NCBI GenBank assembly: GCA_036635475.1
Contig: JAVWQH010000009.1
Span: 1 to 58,962 of the forward strand
Direction of reading: 5' to 3'
Source of the DNA: JAHHUA01 sp036635475
GTDB taxonomy: Bacteria > Bacillota > Clostridia > Oscillospirales > Ruminococcaceae
Length of the DNA stretch: 58,962 nt
Below, one piece after another: positions 1 to 8,064 of this stretch (position 1 is its first letter; each line of letters starts with the position of its first letter). Under the pieces are notes generated by a model. The model did not search any database. It was given only the letters and a program-made list of their open reading frames with translations, and had not been told where the DNA came from. Position numbers and translations under genes: made by a program.

Positions 1-2279
1 ATATTTGTTGCTTGTAATTCCTTGCCATTCTCGTCAACTGCTTTGAATGATACTTGTGCTTGTGGTTTTTTTGCAAACTTAGCAGTTAATTCAATATCTT
101 TGTTAGGCATTACTGTTGTTGAATTTACTTTTCTTGTTCCTATGAACCAACCTTTAAATTCATAACCATCAGCTTTTGGAGTTGATAATAACTCTTCAAT
201 TTTTGCATCTTCAAGAATTTTTTCAATTGTAGGCATATTAGTAACATTGTTTACAGTTTCATTATTTTCGTCTAGTGTTTTGAAAGTAACTGCATATTCT
301 TTATTTTTAACAGTACCACTAAACATAAGTCTGATCTCTGTTTCTGCTGTTACTTTAACCTCAGATAAATCAGATAAATTATTATTGTTATTTTGAACTC
401 CAGTTGTTCTTGTTGTGTAAACTGTGCGGCCTCTATTAAGATTTTCATTTGTATGAACTGGTTCATAAATATTGTTTGCGCCAAGTTGATAGATATCTGC
501 ATATAGATAGCTAATACCTTCAACATCGTTTGTTTCTGCTAATTTAGCTAGATAATCAGCAGCAAGTTGTTCAAGTCTACTGTCTGTAAGTGTCTCGCCA
601 TTATATTCGTATATCAACTTTTCGTTTTTGTTTACTTGTTTAACAGGGGTGAAATCATTCATTGTAGATGATGGATTTTGATAAATGAAATAATACACCT
701 TGATGTCCTTAGGCTCTATTACAACATTTTTTGTGAAATAAGGAACTAATGTTATACCGCCTGCGGGCATTGCGTCATCTGTCATTTTTGTTTCATTGCC
801 ATCAGCATCTTTAATGCCCCAACCGTCAAAGGTGTAGCCATCTATTGTTTCAAATGTTGGCAAAATTTTAAGAAGTTTTGTGCCCTCAGCAATCTTACCA
901 TTTGTAGCTACAAAATTTTCAGTTAATGCGTTAATTGCAGCAGTTGTATCTTTATCTTCATCTGCAATATATTTTGGTTGTTCAAACTTCACATTGCAAA
1001 TATTGTCATCATTGAACACTACTCTTATCTCAACACGTTGAAGATTTTCAACATCTTTAATAACTGTTTCACCGATACTATTATATAAGTGTTCACATTC
1101 AGTATCATTTGAGTCTGTGGTGTAAAGAATGACAACTTGAGAATTTGCGCCTTCGCCAATTATTTCAACAATTTCTGTACGAATATATGTTAATCCTCTA
1201 ACATTTTTTTTCGCATAAAAATCTTCTTCGCAAGCTGCTATAAGAAGATCTAAGTTGTTATTGTTTAAAATGTCTTCACCATATTGATATTTAAGTGCTT
1301 CGCCAGTTGTTACTTGTGGTACTGGTGGTGTATTTGCTGCAACTAGAGAGTTTGCTTCGTCAGCATTATTCCAATACCATACATTGACATCAACTTCTTT
1401 TCCAGTAACTACTGGTGGATTTACAACAGTTGGCAATGCTGTTATATATCCGTCAACGTGGATTTCTATGTTGCCATCTTTTCCTTCGTCAACAATTTTA
1501 TACCAGGAAATTGTGCAATCAGCATAATTGTAGGTTTTTCCTTTGTATTCAAATGTTCCTTGGATAGTCTCAGGTTCTTCAATATAATTGTTATTAATAA
1601 ACTTGTCGGTGTAGTCTATTAATCCGTAATGGTTGCCTACGTGTTTTATACCGTCGTCCCAGATGTTTAAATTTCCAACACCAACTTTAGTGTATGGCAC
1701 ATTTGTGGTGATTTCTGGAGTAGCAGTTCCCAAAGATTTTTCTGTAGGAGTTACAACAAAAAAGCCAGTAGTAATCGGGGCAACTTCTATATTATAAGTA
1801 AGTGTTTTAGTTTTAGTTGTAACAGTTAATACTGCACTTCCACGTTCTATAGGGCGTATTTTTAAACTTTTACCATTTTGTATTGGTTCCAATGTAACAA
1901 TTCCACTTGGCTCTAATTGATAGCTAACACCATTTCTGTAGCTAACTGTTGCTGTTTCATTAATTGGAATTAAAATTTTTGTTGCTGTTGTTGCTGCGAG
2001 AGCAGCAGGGTCAGCATTTGGATCTGTTAGAGGTTGTGCCCCCTCTGTTAGAGGCTGTGCCCCCTCAGTTTTAGGTTGTGTTCCCTCTGTTTGAGGTTGT
2101 GTTCCCTCTGTTTGAGGTTGTGTTCCCTCTGTTAGAGTTTTCTCGCCCTCTGCTGGAGTTGTATTTTGTTCTTGAACTGTAACGTCTGGAGCTACAGTCA
2201 CATCTCCGGCAAACGCATTAATAGGAACTGAACCGAGCATTATAACCATTGCTAATAAGAATGATACTATTTTTTTCAT
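1..2279 (-). CDS. Secreted repeat-containing surface protein (3' end outside window)
   Basis: The frame is open from an ATG at 2279 to the window edge, giving 759 visible residues with no stop. An AGGAGGA ribosome site sits at 2286-2292. Residues 1-24 form a signal peptide (MKK, hydrophobic core, AFA cleavage). After it come five heptads of the type TEGTQPQ (residues 50-84), then beta-rich sequence. At least two copies of an InlB/Listeria-Bacteroides-type repeat are visible, each with a F-x-G-W core and an M-P-x-x-x-x-L end (around FDGWGIKD and FKGWFIG). These repeats are usual in secreted Firmicutes adhesins and cell-wall proteins. The C-terminus, and therefore any LPXTG or other anchor, is out of view. 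The gene lies 32 bp downstream of a small conserved gene and is probably in one operon with it, opposite the BTAD-pilus operon. Function as surface adhesin or matrix protein is inferred. Confidence 0.8.
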   Translation of the reverse strand, partial: MKKIVSFLLAMVIMLGSVPINAFAGDVTVAPDVTVQEQNTTPAEGEKTLTEGTQPQTEGTQPQTEGTQPKTEGAQPLTEGAQPLTDPNADPAALAATTATKILIPINETATVSYRNGVSYQLEPSGIVTLEPIQNGKSLKIRPIERGSAVLTVTTKTKTLTYNIEVAPITTGFFVVTPTEKSLGTATPEITTNVPYTKVGVGNLNIWDDGIKHVGNHYGLIDYTDKFINNNYIEEPETIQGTFEYKGKTYNYADCTISWYKIVDEGKDGNIEIHVDGYITALPTVVNPPVVTGKEVDVNVWYWNNADEANSLVAANTPPVPQVTTGEALKYQYGEDILNNNNLDLLIAACEEDFYAKKNVRGLTYIRTEIVEIIGEGANSQVVILYTTDSNDTECEHLYNSIGETVIKDVENLQRVEIRVVFNDDNICNVKFEQPKYIADEDKDTTAAINALTENFVATNGKIAEGTKLLKILPTFETIDGYTFDGWGIKDADGNETKMTDDAMPAGGITLVPYFTKNVVIEPKDIKVYYFIYQNPSSTMNDFTPVKQVNKNEKLIYEYNGETLTDSRLEQLAADYLAKLAETNDVEGISYLYADIYQLGANNIYEPVHTNENLNRGRTVYTTRTTGVQNNNNNLSDLSEVKVTAETEIRLMFSGTVKNKEYAVTFKTLDENNETVNNVTNMPTIEKILEDAKIEELLSTPKADGYEFKGWFIGTRKVNSTTVMPNKDIELTAKFAKKPQAQVSFKAVDENGKELQATN
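2028..2132 (-). repeat. Five 21-bp tandem units encoding TEGTQPx heptads
   Basis: Five in-frame 21-bp units encode T-E-G-T/A-Q-P followed by Q, Q, K, L and L. They sit just after the signal peptide of the surface protein. The two outermost units (encoding TEGTQPQ) are nearly identical in DNA, which suggests copy number could vary by slippage or recombination. The units are coding, contain no spacers and are not a CRISPR array. Confidence 0.85.
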
Positions 2280-2311
2280 ACTATTTCTCCTCCTAATTAA
2301 GATTTGTGTTT

Positions 2312-2767
2312 TTATATAACCTTTTTTTCCAGTGCCTCATCAATCATCTTGATGAGTTCCATTGTGCTTCTGAACATTTTCTTCTCTCCGGTTTCGACCC
2401 ATTCAACTGAACCTTGCCAACTTGAATGTTGACGATATTTGACTTGAATGATGAAAGTGCCTTTTTCTCCGATTTGCGTTTCAAATATATCATCTGACAT
2501 ATATTTCTTAACCTCCTTTGCCACTTGAGGTTGTTCTGATGTGGACCTTAGTAAACTTCTTCTTTTCGTTGTTGGTTGAATCATACCATATTGGTCATAA
2601 AAATCATCGACACTGTCAATAAGCTGCATATAACTATTGATAACTACAGGTTCTTTGTTATACGGTGAAAACCATTTTCCTTGAGGTTCAATATGTATAA
2701 CGTCATTGACAAGCATTATTATATTGTTCGCTCCGTTTGGAACATTGAAATTCAAACTCGATTGCAC
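2312..2767 (-). CDS. Small conserved cytoplasmic protein of unknown function
   Basis: About 151 residues. The frame opens at a GTG at 2788, but the AGGGGGG ribosome site lies inside that longer version and points to the GTG at 2767 (product beginning MQSSLNF). There is no signal peptide or membrane segment. The C-terminal half (IIQVKYRQHSSWQGSVEWVE, then FRSTMELIKMIDEAL) looks like a compact conserved domain that I recall as a recurrent clostridial hypothetical family, without an assigned function. It is the first gene after the divergent promoter and precedes the surface protein by 32 bp. The conserved Q-x-S-S-W-Q-G core is the best handle for a search. Confidence 0.7.
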   Translation of the reverse strand: MQSSLNFNVPNGANNIIMLVNDVIHIEPQGKWFSPYNKEPVVINSYMQLIDSVDDFYDQYGMIQPTTKRRSLLRSTSEQPQVAKEVKKYMSDDIFETQIGEKGTFIIQVKYRQHSSWQGSVEWVETGEKKMFRSTMELIKMIDEALEKKVI

Positions 2768-2806
2768 ATATCTTACCCCCCTATTCACAGTTCACTTTAT
2801 ATTTTC

Positions 2807-2839
2807 ATTATAACAACCAATAGTCACATATAGGTCACA
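2807..2839 (-). promoter_or_regulatory. Promoter with SARP/OmpR-type direct repeats
   Basis: Read on the minus strand, heptamers TGTGACC (2839-2833) and TGTGACT (2828-2822) are spaced with an 11-bp period, and a perfect TATAAT (2812-2807) lies 9 bp after the second. No good -35 hexamer exists. SARP regulators are known to bind heptamer repeats at 11-bp steps just upstream of the -10, taking the place of the -35. The adjacent divergent gene encodes a BTAD/SARP-like regulator, so it is the likely activator. Binding is inferred. Confidence 0.6.
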
Positions 2840-3012
2840 AAACGATAGTTTTTAATATTATTTTTAAAATGTTTAACTTTAACATTTTATGTAATTAAAT
2901 TGCGTATTAATGTTGAAGTTTTACGTCTTATTTCAATTTTTTATTTCATAATCATTAAATATGTGTTACAATATGGGTAATAAAATTATTAAACAAAAGT
3001 GGAGTGATAACA

Positions 3013-4200
3013 TTGAACAAAAAAACCATCACAATCTCATTATTAGGCGATTTTTCTATCAGTTGTAATGATGTAACGGTTGCTTCTCAGGAGTTAAGTC
3101 CACAAATATGTTCATTTATCGCATATCTGGCAATTAATAGGAATTATAAATCATCAATAGACACAATAATTGAGTCTATTTGGACAAAAGAAATTTCAAA
3201 CCCAATTTCCTCTATAAAAAATCTTGTGTATCGAATTAGAAAAACTCTGGAAAATAAAAATTTTTGTGTTGCAAAAGAGCTTATTATTTCCTCATCATCA
3301 ACTTATATCCTCAATCCTGAATTTACATACATTATAGATTCGGAGATATTTGAGCAATGTTGTGATGATTTAAAATCAGCCTCAAGCGTTGAAAGCAAAT
3401 TAGAAATATGCCAAAAAATTCTTGATACATATAAAGGAAAGTTTTTGTCAAATATGCCTCAAAAAGAATGGATTGTTCCAATTTCAACCAATTTGCAATC
3501 AAGATACTTAAATTCGATGTATACTTTTTTAAAGCTATTAAGCGAACAAGAAAAGTTTTCTGAAATTATAGAATTTGTAAAAATCATTATGACTATTGAT
3601 AATTTGGACGAACAAATACATCAATATATGATTTATGCTTTTTACAAAACAGGTCAAATTAATAAGTCATTGACATACTATTCTCATATCAGAGAGCTTT
3701 TTCATCGTGAACTTGGAATTGAATTATCGGAGGAAACCCATAATTTATTTAAAAAGATTTGTGAATCATCTAAAACAAATGATATTGATATTATTTCATT
3801 TGAAAAAGAACTTAAAGAGGCAAGCGAAGAGTCCTCCCCATTATTCTGTGAACTGGAAATGTTCAAACAAGTTTATCGTTTTCTGGCACGTAGTGCAAAA
3901 AGAACATCAGTTTCAATATATTTAATTTTGATAACAATTGTGGGAGCTGATGACGAAAATATTAAAACAAATATAAGAGATAATGCTGTTGACCAACTCC
4001 AAGATTCAATACGCAGTTGTTTGAGAAACGGTGATGTTTTTACTCAACCCTCTCCCAATCAATTTGCAGTTATTCTTCCATATATCAATTTTGAAAACAG
4101 TGAAAATGTAATTTATCGCATTGAAAAACATTTTAAAAATAATTACCATTCCAAAAAAATCAGAATTTTACACAACAGTCAGCTTGTCAATGAAGATTAG
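3013..4200 (+). CDS. BTAD/SARP-type transcriptional regulator with degenerate GGDEF-like C-terminus
   Basis: About 395 residues. The GTG at 3004 overlaps the GGAG ribosome site, so the TTG at 3013 is the likely start. Residues 1-95 form an OmpR-type winged helix (ISLLGDFSIS...SFIAYLA...SSIKNLVYRIRKTL). Residues ~100-255 are a bacterial transcriptional activator domain with TPR-like helices ending YSHIRELFHRELGIELSEET. The last ~130 residues resemble a GGDEF-fold domain without the GGDEF motif (RSCLRNGDVFTQPSPNQFAVILP), so cyclase activity is unlikely. This is the first gene of the operon encoding the transglutaminase-fold lipoprotein and pilus-like proteins. It probably activates the divergent promoter at 2807-2839, which has matching direct repeats. 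Confidence 0.8.
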   Translation: MNKKTITISLLGDFSISCNDVTVASQELSPQICSFIAYLAINRNYKSSIDTIIESIWTKEISNPISSIKNLVYRIRKTLENKNFCVAKELIISSSSTYILNPEFTYIIDSEIFEQCCDDLKSASSVESKLEICQKILDTYKGKFLSNMPQKEWIVPISTNLQSRYLNSMYTFLKLLSEQEKFSEIIEFVKIIMTIDNLDEQIHQYMIYAFYKTGQINKSLTYYSHIRELFHRELGIELSEETHNLFKKICESSKTNDIDIISFEKELKEASEESSPLFCELEMFKQVYRFLARSAKRTSVSIYLILITIVGADDENIKTNIRDNAVDQLQDSIRSCLRNGDVFTQPSPNQFAVILPYINFENSENVIYRIEKHFKNNYHSKKIRILHNSQLVNED

Positions 4201-4229
4201 TCAACTCAATATCAGAAAGGTAAATCAAT

Positions 4230-5189
4230 ATGGCAAAAGTATTCCAACATTTACTATATCTGTTATGCTCTTGTTTGATTTTGTTTACATCTTGTGGTCA
4301 AAATCAACAATTTGAGAAAACGCCCAAAAAAGTTGAGCCTGTTATTCAGTCATCGGCATCTGATACTTATGGCGCACGTTCAACTAAACCCATAGTTCTC
4401 CTGCCTATGGCAACTGGCGAAAACCAAAAAGTTTGCTCTTGTGCGATAATTGACTATTCAAATTGTTGCAAAGGTTATATAATGGCAAATTATAGTGGCA
4501 GTGTGAGCAAGGTTAAATTGCAAATAAAATGCCCTGATTCACTGACCTACACCTACACTCTTAATGGAGGTTGGGAAGTTTTTCCTCTCACTGGTGGAAA
4601 TGGCAGCTATACTATAAATATTTATGAAAACATTTCCGGAAATGAATATTCAACAGCATTAAGTGCTGAAATCAGTGTTAATTTGGAAAATGAATTTCTC
4701 CCCTATCTTTATCCTAATCAATATGTTAATTTTAACAAAGACACAAAGTTAATCAAAAAAGGTGAAGAATTAGCAGAAAAAAGCTCATCTGACCTTGAAC
4801 TTGTAGAGAAAGTTTATAACTACGTCATCGACACTCTTGAATATGATTATGAAAAAGCTGAAAATGTTAAATCAGGTTATACTCCAAAAGTTGATGAAAT
4901 AATCGAACTCAAAAAAGGCATTTGTTTTGACTATAGTGCCATTATTGCAACAATTCTGCGAACTCAGTCAATCCCTACAAAAATGGAGTTTGGATATGCC
5001 GGCGAGATATATCATGCTTGGATAAGCATTTATATAAAGGATAAAGGTTGGATTGATGGTGTAATCCAATTTGACGGGAAAAATTGGAAGAGAATGGACC
5101 CGACATTCGCCGACACAGATAATAAAAGCAAAAAAATAATGAAATTTATTGAATCAGATTCAAATTATAAAACGAAGTACAGGTATTAA
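4230..5189 (+). CDS. Transglutaminase-like lipoprotein
   Basis: 319 residues, with ATG after an AGAAAGG ribosome site. A type II signal peptide ends in the lipobox LFTSC, with Cys22 as lipid site, so the protein is anchored outside the membrane. Residues ~85-155 look like a beta-sandwich segment. The C-terminal transglutaminase core carries the full triad: Cys232 (GICFDYS), His262 (YHAWIS) and Asp290 (RMDPTFAD). Bacterial members of this fold are usually cysteine proteases or peptide-bond processing enzymes and sometimes cross-linkers. The gene is 29 bp after the BTAD regulator and 14 bp before the platform-protein gene, so it belongs to the pilus-like operon. Acting on the secreted surface protein or on the pilins is inferred. 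Confidence 0.85.
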   Translation: MAKVFQHLLYLLCSCLILFTSCGQNQQFEKTPKKVEPVIQSSASDTYGARSTKPIVLLPMATGENQKVCSCAIIDYSNCCKGYIMANYSGSVSKVKLQIKCPDSLTYTYTLNGGWEVFPLTGGNGSYTINIYENISGNEYSTALSAEISVNLENEFLPYLYPNQYVNFNKDTKLIKKGEELAEKSSSDLELVEKVYNYVIDTLEYDYEKAENVKSGYTPKVDEIIELKKGICFDYSAIIATILRTQSIPTKMEFGYAGEIYHAWISIYIKDKGWIDGVIQFDGKNWKRMDPTFADTDNKSKKIMKFIESDSNYKTKYRY

Positions 5190-5203
5190 AAGGAGATAAT
5201 CTC

Positions 5204-6247
5204 ATGAATCAAAAACAACTTACATACAGAGAATTAGCAACTTTTTGCGACCAAACTGCTATGATTTTGAAATCAGGAATATCAATCTCCGAAGGACTTG
5301 ATATAATGGCTTGTGATGCTCAAACTGATGATGGAAAACAAATACTTCTCTTGGCATCATCATGTATGAATAAAGGCGACAGGCTTTCGGAGGCATTAAA
5401 AAATTGCATTGTTTTCCCTCAATATATGATTGATATGACTTTTATCGGCGAAACAACCGGTCATCTTGATGATGTTATGGATTCTCTCTCAAAATTTTAC
5501 GCAAAGGAAGATTCCACTAATAATAATATCAGAAGTGCCATTCGCTACCCACTTATTATGATTACTATGATGGTTATTGTTATTCTTGTGCTGATGATAA
5601 AGGTTTTGCCCGTATTTAATCAAGTGTTTATGCAACTTGGAAGTGAAATAACAGGTATCACAAAGGGAATTATGAACACAGGTGCTATGATTTCAAGATA
5701 TTCACTGATTTTTGTTGGAATTATTGCTGTGGTAGCAATATTTTCAGTGTATTGTTTGAAAACTCAGCATGGCAAAAAACTTGCAAAAAAAATCTGCAAT
5801 AATTTCTTTGTAACTAAAAATTTGTTTAAACAAATAGCTGCATCACGTTTTGCTGATGGTATGTCAATGACACTTTCCAGTGGACTGGACACAGAAAAAA
5901 GTCTTGAAATGGTTGAAAGACTGGTTGACCACCCAGAATACATAAAAAAAATTCAACACTGCAAAGAACTTGTTGCAGATGGAGAAAATTTAGGCGACGC
6001 ATTAGTTCACTCACAAATTTTTTCTGGTATGTATGGAAGAATGGTTTCTATGGGATTTAAAACAGGTAATGCCGACGAAATTATGAACAAAATCTCCATT
6101 GAATATGCTGAAGAAATCGAAGACTCCATCAACGAAAAAGTTTCATTAATTGAGCCGACTCTTGTTTCTGTTTTTTCTATAATTGTTGGATTTATTTTAT
6201 TGTCAGTAATGTTGCCATTGATGGGAATAATGTCATCTATTGGATAA
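5204..6247 (+). CDS. GspF/PilC-family inner-membrane platform protein
   Basis: 347 residues, with AAAAGGAGAT before the ATG. The protein has the usual duplicated T2SSF layout. A helical domain (LATFCDQTAMILKSGISISEGLDIM) is followed by a membrane segment near residues 115-140, a second copy (ASRFADGMSMTLSSGLDTEKSLEMV) follows, and a final hydrophobic segment ends the chain. Length is somewhat short for PilC (about 400) because the N-terminal cytoplasmic extension is missing. Family members sit in the membrane at the base of type IV pili and type II secretion systems and couple the ATPase to pilin movement. The gene lies between the transglutaminase-like gene and the pilin-like genes. Confidence 0.88.
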   Translation: MNQKQLTYRELATFCDQTAMILKSGISISEGLDIMACDAQTDDGKQILLLASSCMNKGDRLSEALKNCIVFPQYMIDMTFIGETTGHLDDVMDSLSKFYAKEDSTNNNIRSAIRYPLIMITMMVIVILVLMIKVLPVFNQVFMQLGSEITGITKGIMNTGAMISRYSLIFVGIIAVVAIFSVYCLKTQHGKKLAKKICNNFFVTKNLFKQIAASRFADGMSMTLSSGLDTEKSLEMVERLVDHPEYIKKIQHCKELVADGENLGDALVHSQIFSGMYGRMVSMGFKTGNADEIMNKISIEYAEEIEDSINEKVSLIEPTLVSVFSIIVGFILLSVMLPLMGIMSSIG

Positions 6248-6263
6248 AAAGGAGCATATATTT

Positions 6264-6605
6264 ATGGTCTGTAACAGATTTAAAAAAGAAACTGATAATT
6301 CACGTACAATAATTAATTTTCTTATGCCTATTTTAAGCATTGTTTTGCTGATATTGGGTTTGTTTTGGGGAGTTGACAACATAAGCCAAACTACCCAAAA
6401 AGAGAAAATCAAAAGTTTGGAACAAGCAATAAGAAGAAGTGCTGTTCATTGCTATGCAACTCAAGGAGAATACCCCGAAAGTATCGAATATTTGCAAGAA
6501 CACTACGGTATAACCTATGATTCAGAAAAATTTCTTGTAGATTATCAAGTTTTTGCATCAAATATTATGCCAGAAATAACCATTGTTGAAATCAACAAAC
6601 AATAG
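6264..6605 (+). CDS. Small single-pass membrane protein of the pilus-like operon
   Basis: 113 residues. A TTG at 6240 would overlap the preceding stop, but GGAG at 6251-6254 places the start at the ATG at 6264. One N-terminal membrane segment (INFLMPILSIVLLILGLFWG) is followed by a helical region (LEQAIRRSAVHCYATQGEYPESIEYLQEHYGI) and a short beta region. The phrase 'ALRRAVVQCYALEG.YP' type helix followed by a Tyr-Pro turn is typical of minor pseudopilins after the spine helix. No prepilin peptidase motif (G followed by FTLIE) is present. It is probably a pseudopilin-like or assembly subunit. Confidence 0.65.
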   Translation: MVCNRFKKETDNSRTIINFLMPILSIVLLILGLFWGVDNISQTTQKEKIKSLEQAIRRSAVHCYATQGEYPESIEYLQEHYGITYDSEKFLVDYQVFASNIMPEITIVEINKQ

Positions 6606-6614
6606 GAGCAAATT

Positions 6615-7115
6615 ATGAAAAAAACGTCACATTCTGTATTGGATATATTTTTTACATTAGCACTTTTTTGTGTGTTTTCTGCATCAGCACTTGTTGTTGT
6701 TATAATTGGAGCTGACGTGTATCGCAAAACAACTAAATCTATGGAAGAAAATTTCAATATATTAACCGCAACATCATATATAACTCAAAAACTGCACCAA
6801 AATGACGTTGAAAATGCTGTTTCAATTGGAGAAATCGAGGATATACCCGCCCTTATTATTACTCAAAATAATGATGGCACTTCTTTTTGCACCTATATAT
6901 ATGAATATAACGGCAATTTACAAGAACAACTTGTAATTGACAGCACTGTTCCTTCCCTTAGCGGTGGACAGCCAATTGTTGCGATTAATTCCATTGACAT
7001 AGTTCCCATTAACGATAAAGCTTTGCAAATGGAAATAGTTGATGCACAAAACTCCAAACGAACAATGCTGATATCCTTTCATTGCTCTCAAAAAGTTGGT
7101 GAAAAAAATGACTAG
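6615..7115 (+). CDS. DUF4860-like pilus-associated membrane protein
   Basis: 166 residues, with GGAG ending 9 bp before the ATG. An N-terminal segment (SVLDIFFTLALFCVFSASALVVVIIGADVY) resembles a pilin spine helix without Glu5. An extracellular domain of about 130 residues with a single Cys near GTSFCTYIY follows. It resembles the DUF4860 family, which I recall as occurring in clostridial clusters together with GspF and PilT-like genes. The gene starts 9 bp after the previous stop and overlaps the next gene by 8 bp, showing tight translational coupling. Role as a minor pseudopilin is inferred. Confidence 0.65.
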   Translation: MKKTSHSVLDIFFTLALFCVFSASALVVVIIGADVYRKTTKSMEENFNILTATSYITQKLHQNDVENAVSIGEIEDIPALIITQNNDGTSFCTYIYEYNGNLQEQLVIDSTVPSLSGGQPIVAINSIDIVPINDKALQMEIVDAQNSKRTMLISFHCSQKVGEKND

Positions 7116-7539
7116 ACAATCATCTAAAAGTACTTTATTTTTGTTGGAACTGGTATTTGCAATTATGTTTTTTGCTATTTCATCTGCATTTTGCGTTCAA
7201 ATATTTGTTAAAGCTCATTTTTTAACAGCAGAATCTAAAAATATTAATATGGCAATCAATTTTACTCAAAATATTTCCACCTGTTTGAAAAATAATAATG
7301 GCTCAACTCAATACTTGGAAAGCTTCCTTGGAACTGAAATTAATGAGGAAACAACTGTTTATTTAAACAATGATTTTGCCATAACTAATGAAGAAAACTA
7401 TAAATATATTCTTGAAATAACTAAATCAGATAGTTTCCTTGTGACAATCAAAATATCTGATTGCAAAAACAATAATATTTTGACTCAAGATATTTACACC
7501 CACAAACAACTTATAAGAAAGGGTGATAAGCTTGATTAA
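7108..7539 (+). CDS. Pseudopilin-like protein with type IV pilin N-terminus
   Basis: 143 residues. The ATG at 7108 is preferred over upstream GTG/TTG codons that sit in the ribosome site. The N-terminus (STLFLLELVFAIMFFAISSAF) follows the type IV pilin pattern, with a hydrophobic helix and Glu at the fifth position of the putative mature chain (L-F-L-L-E). The residue before the cleavage point would be Ser or Thr instead of Gly, so processing by a standard prepilin peptidase is uncertain. The remainder has a helix rich in Asn/Thr and a short C-terminal beta region, like GspI/PilV minor pilins. It overlaps both neighbouring genes by 8 bp. Confidence 0.65.
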   Translation: MTRQSSKSTLFLLELVFAIMFFAISSAFCVQIFVKAHFLTAESKNINMAINFTQNISTCLKNNNGSTQYLESFLGTEINEETTVYLNNDFAITNEENYKYILEITKSDSFLVTIKISDCKNNNILTQDIYTHKQLIRKGDKLD

Positions 7540-8023
7540 ATATTCAAATAATAAGCGCTCATCTTCACTTGGTGTTGGCTCATCATCAATTTTGATAATA
7601 TTTGTCCTCCTGTGCATTGTTACATTTGCAATTTTGTCATTAGTCAGTGCCAACGCCGACAAAACTCTTGCAGAAAAAAACTTTTTATATGCTCAAAGTT
7701 ATTTTGTTGCGGAAAACAAAGCTGAAAAAAATCTTACATTAATTGATACTACACTTTCAGATGTTTTTGAAAAAGCAAATAATGAAAAAAGCTATTTCTC
7801 ATTGGCAAAAAAAAGCCTTGCCGATATTGAAGGAATTACTGTAATTGAAGATGAAAATTTGTACGTTGATTATTCATTTGACTTAAATCCTAAGCAGAAA
7901 CTTGTTGTTAATTTACAAATAATTTTTCCATTGGAAAACAACGGAACTTATAAAATATTGAAATGGCAAGTACAAAAATCATCATCTTGGCAACCGCAAG
8001 AAGAAATCAACATTCTCAAATAA
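7532..8023 (+). CDS. PilX-like minor pilus membrane protein
   Basis: 163 residues. The GTG at 7523 overlaps the AAAGGGTG ribosome site, so TTG at 7532 is the likely start, giving an 8-bp overlap with the previous gene. A Ser-rich N-terminus is followed by one membrane helix (SSILIIFVLLCIVTFAILSLVSANAD) and a charged spine-like helix (AEKNFLYAQSYFVAENKAEKNL). This is the layout of PilX/GspK-type minor pilins, in which a membrane helix leads into a YY/AEN-type amphipathic helix. The rest is a small beta domain ending WQPQEEINILK. Family assignment rests on layout and context. Confidence 0.6.
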   Translation: MIKYSNNKRSSSLGVGSSSILIIFVLLCIVTFAILSLVSANADKTLAEKNFLYAQSYFVAENKAEKNLTLIDTTLSDVFEKANNEKSYFSLAKKSLADIEGITVIEDENLYVDYSFDLNPKQKLVVNLQIIFPLENNGTYKILKWQVQKSSSWQPQEEINILK

Positions 8024-8064
8024 ACACCGCAATTTACCTTAAAAATTGATAATTGGAGAAAAAA

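Noticed and set aside
2028..2132. Tandem repeats considered as a CRISPR array
   Set aside because: The units are contiguous 21-bp coding repeats without spacers, in frame with a signal-peptide protein.
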